NCBI GenBank assembly: GCA_027625915.1
Contig: JANTQA010000051.1
Location: 5,394,501 to 5,458,500, forward strand
Direction of reading: 5' to 3'
Source of the DNA: Anaeramoeba flamelloides
Lineage: Eukaryota > Metamonada > Anaeramoebidae
DNA length: 64,000 nucleotides
Below the pieces are notes generated by a model that did no database searches, had not been told where the DNA came from, and saw nothing but the letters and a program-made list of their open reading frames with translations. Positions 61,401 through 64,000 of this stretch are shown piece by piece; within the stretch, counting starts at the first letter, position 1, and each line of letters starts with the position of its first letter. The translations under genes were made by a program, and so were the position numbers.

Positions 61401-61920
61401 ATTCAAAAAATTTGTAGATACCCAAAATCAAAAATATGCACAATAAAACTCAATTTATTATATTTTTCCAAACTAAACATTAAATAACATTTGAGTAACC
61501 CATATATTAATACTTTTATAAGTATTCAATTTCATCCAAAAAAAGAAAAAAATATAAAACTCAAAAAAAAAAATGGTTTGTCCAAAATAATTAAAACAAA
61601 CTGAATAAAAAACGTATTACTAAATTTATTACAATTTACCACCAATTGTTGATCAATCAAATGATAAGATACCATGGATAAATATAGAGTTGTTTAACTA
61701 TTTAAAAAACTCAACAATAATCTTATATCAACCATCAAAAAAAACTTTCCACATCTAACGAAAAATATTACATAACTTGAAAAAAGGTTAAGAAAACAAA
61801 ATAGAAACCACAAAAAATGAAATAGTTTGTAAAATAAAAATTATTCCCAAGTTGAATGTAAAGTGGAGTATTGCTATCCTTTGAAATGTTTTAATTGTAT
61901 CAAAATATTTGGGATTTATT

Positions 61921-61925
<5 letters not shown>

Positions 61926-61990
<65 letters not shown>
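61926..61990. repeat. (TA)n microsatellite, ~65 bp
   Basis: About 32 uninterrupted TA units, with shorter TA runs at 61038-61060, 61369-61395, 62680-62692 and 40204-40218. It can form a perfect cruciform. Confidence 0.95.
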
Positions 61991-61994
<4 letters not shown>

Positions 61995-62969
61995 TTGGGT
62001 AAGATTTAAATAAGATGACTAACATTGATCTATAATAGAATGAATTTAATATATCCCCAATTTAACCTAAATAGCACAATTATAATCATAAATTGGGAAA
62101 AGTTAATACAATGTATTCTTAAATAAACTATTTTTGAAAATTTTTACTCACTTTATAATGTTAATGGAAATTTTTTTGAGGGTTTTATCCTATATTCTTA
62201 TCAAAAAAAATATTTTCAAATTTTTGGATCAGAATCTTTTTACATTTTACAAATTTTTATTATACTTGTGTTTTTCTTTTTCTAATTTTCAAATTTTTTT
62301 TTTTGCTATTTCAAATTTTTTTTTTTCATTTTTTCATTTTCTTTTTCTTTTTTTTTTGATATATTTGTTTTTATCAAAGATCATGTGAAAAAAAAAATCT
62401 TTGAAAAGTTAAATAACCATCCAGATAATTGTAACTAGGTAATGTATTTAAAAATGAATTTAAGTATTCGCAAAAAATCTTATCGTTAATTTTTTTTCAG
62501 TAAAAGGTTAGTACTAAAAAATACGTAATACTCATTTCAAAAATTGCGACTCACTTTTTTTCTAGTTTTTGATTTTATTTTTTTTAAATTTTTAAAATAT
62601 CAGGGTTTTATCTATTTAGAATAATTTAAAAGTGAATTTAAAAATAAGATATAATTATTCGACACTCTTGAATACCAAAGTATATATATATATTTTTCAA
62701 TTTATTATTTCAAGTGAGTTACAATTTTTGAGATCGATTTTCCATACTCTATACAACCAGGATAAATCTCACTTTTAAGACTCTCAGAGTAGGATTAGTA
62801 AATCCTGGTTTAGTCAAAATATTTTGTACTACTTTTCTTTCTCTAGCACATATATTGTACCTAATTCGAAAAATTTTAATTAAAAAATAAAAAAAAATTC
62901 GATGTTTAAGGGGAGTCATTACGGTGAATTTTTTTATTCTGAAATGGGAAAAAACTTTTTAGTAATTTT

Positions 62970-63305
62970 TATGAGGACCTAACACCAATCAAAAACCAAC
63001 CAACCTATGATGTACGATCGATCTCCAAAAATCAACAACCAAAAATGAGTACATTTTTAGAAAAAAGTGCCCAAGAGAGACACTCAATTTCCAATTAGAA
63101 TGGTTGTGAATTACAATTTTGAAAACAACTCTGTCAGTTTGGAAGTGTCACTCTTTGGCACTTTTTGAGATCTCAATGATTTTTTTTTCAATTTTTTCAA
63201 TTTTCAAATTAGTTTATTTTTATCATAAGAATATTACATAATCCTTACTTGGTCAAATTTGGAGGGTTACAAAATAACCACAAATCAGACTAAATCGAAT
63301 TAAAT
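62970..63305 (-). repeat. Dispersed ~330-bp repeat R1, copy 3
   Basis: In reverse complement it follows 44695-45045 from CAATTTAATTCGATTTAGTC to GGTGTTAGGTCCTCATAAAA, including GATCGATC and the GAGTGTCTCTCTTGG-type block. Confidence 0.78.
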
Positions 63306-63676
63306 TGATTGCGAAATACAAGAAAGCCATTTGTTTTAAATTAAAGAAATTTAACCTCGTTTGAAAAAGAAAATGAGAAAAGATGAATTTTTTTTTTTTA
63401 AATTTTGATTTTTTATGAAATTAGGAACTCTTTTAAACTTTTTTTCTTTGTTGAATTTTTAGTCAAAGAGGATCCAATGGAATTTTTTTTTTGTTATTTA
63501 AATTTTATCAACCAAAAGAAGGGCTATTCCACAATACCCTTTTTGAGTCTCAGGCCACCCCTTGAGTATGGTACATTTTCACGGTAAATGATTAGACCCT
63601 TAAGTTCAATTTCTTTTTCTTTTCCTTTTCCTTTTTCTTGTTTTTGTTTTTGTTGTTGTTGTTGTTGTTTTTGTTC

Positions 63677-63931
63677 TTATAGTTGTTTTTGTAGTTCTTG
63701 AATTGCTGCTCTTTTATTTTTACCAACAGAAACCAATACGGATTTTAAGGCACAAAGACCAAAATCATAATGAGTTTGTTTACTTAATTGACTAACACAC
63801 AATTTAAACAGGGGAACGGCATTGCCTGATAATTCTTCTGCTGTTTTAAATCCTTGAGAATATAACATTACCTCGGCAATTAATTCATGGTCTGGTTTGA
63901 ACATTGCAATCGATCTAAATAATTGTTTCAA
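63677..63931 (-). CDS. DYNC1H1: Cytoplasmic dynein heavy chain fragment (AAA1-AAA2 junction)
   Basis: The frame encodes [20 protein letters not shown], then [11 protein letters not shown], then [18 protein letters not shown] in human-like order (written THYDFGL here). This is the strongly conserved C-terminal part of AAA1 leading to AAA2. The ALKSVLVS form is that of cytoplasmic rather than axonemal chains. The heavy chain is the motor of minus-end transport. Upstream coding lies beyond the window edge. The 5' limit is unclear: similarity reaches KQLFR, but the only AG nearby is at 63914-63915, inside that similarity. At the 3' end the frame hits TAA after IQELQKQL, and no AAA2 exon was found down to NAGK. 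It may be the broken end of a gene, a relic, or the exon before a very long intron. Family assignment is firm; status is open. Confidence 0.72.
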   Translation of the reverse strand: MKQLFRSIAMFKPDHELIAEVMLYSQGFKTAEELSGNAVPLFKLCVSQLSKQTHYDFGLCALKSVLVSVGKNKRAAIQELQKQL

Positions 63932-64000
63932 AAGCGAAAGTTAATTTAATTGTGTTTTTTTTTGAGATGCAAAAAAAACAGAAAAAAAAAATTTAATCCA

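Larger units (their letters stand above)
59503..63676. other. Spacer between NAGK and the dynein fragment
   Basis: No gene is supported on either strand, although a full dynein gene would need further exons here. It contains TA microsatellites (61038-61060, 61369-61395, 61926-61990), R1 copy 3 (62970-63305) and a short less A+T-rich patch (63525-63590). Confidence 0.55.

Noticed and set aside
63677-63680. TAA read as glutamine (altered genetic code)
   Set aside because: TAA ends eight of the nine other genes at positions matching the family lengths, so a standard code is better supported.
1-64000. tRNA, rRNA or snRNA genes
   Set aside because: No cloverleaf-compatible G/C-bearing stretch or recognisable rRNA/snRNA core was found by eye; a covariance-model scan would be decisive.

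Overview
This is an extremely A+T-rich window (roughly four-fifths A+T by eye; not computed) from a nuclear genome of a unicellular eukaryote. Ten protein genes are supported. They have GT..AG introns, eukaryote-only families (importin alpha, ATG5, MOB1, RACK1, GlcNAc kinase, cytoplasmic dynein) and standard stops. Nine of them lie wholly inside the window: eight end in TAA and one in TGA. The species cannot be fixed from this sequence. A phagotrophic or amoeboid protist is my inference, based on acyloxyacyl hydrolase plus autophagy genes. Introns fall into two groups: short ones of about 100-160 bp, and long ones of 0.5-5.8 kb that carry mobile-element debris.

Layout. 1-1470: no gene. 1471-5600 (+): acyloxyacyl hydrolase in four exons. 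8714-15623 (+): autophagy protein ATG5 in four exons, the last split off by a 5.8 kb intron that holds LINE fragments, a retroposed-looking copy and hairpin repeats. 19987-21963 (+): intronless ankyrin-repeat/TKL-like kinase. 26426-27130 (+): unrecognised basic protein. 30022-30807 (+): secreted DsbA-like thioredoxin-fold protein. 35416-38442 (-): RACK1 with an acidic tail. 41786-48189 (+): importin alpha in seven exons, including a 25-nt micro-exon. 50044-54206 (-): MOB1 with a 3.5 kb intron. 58261-59502 (-): N-acetylglucosamine kinase with a 29-nt first exon. 63677-63931 (-): cytoplasmic dynein heavy-chain fragment running toward the window edge.

The rest is A+T-rich spacer with several repeat families that I could pair by eye. 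These are a 176-bp inverted-repeat element (3 copies), a foldback element with long arms (2 copies), a ~330-bp dispersed repeat (3 copies), a compound-hairpin family (5 clusters), LINE 3' ends, a poly-A-tailed duplicated unit, and microsatellites. No tRNA, rRNA or CRISPR was recognised, and no virus-like element was seen.

The genes do not form an operon-like pathway. AOAH (breaking down bacterial lipid), NAGK (salvage of GlcNAc, for example from bacterial walls), the secreted redox protein and ATG5 would fit a bacterivore's digestive machinery. That link is inference from gene content only.
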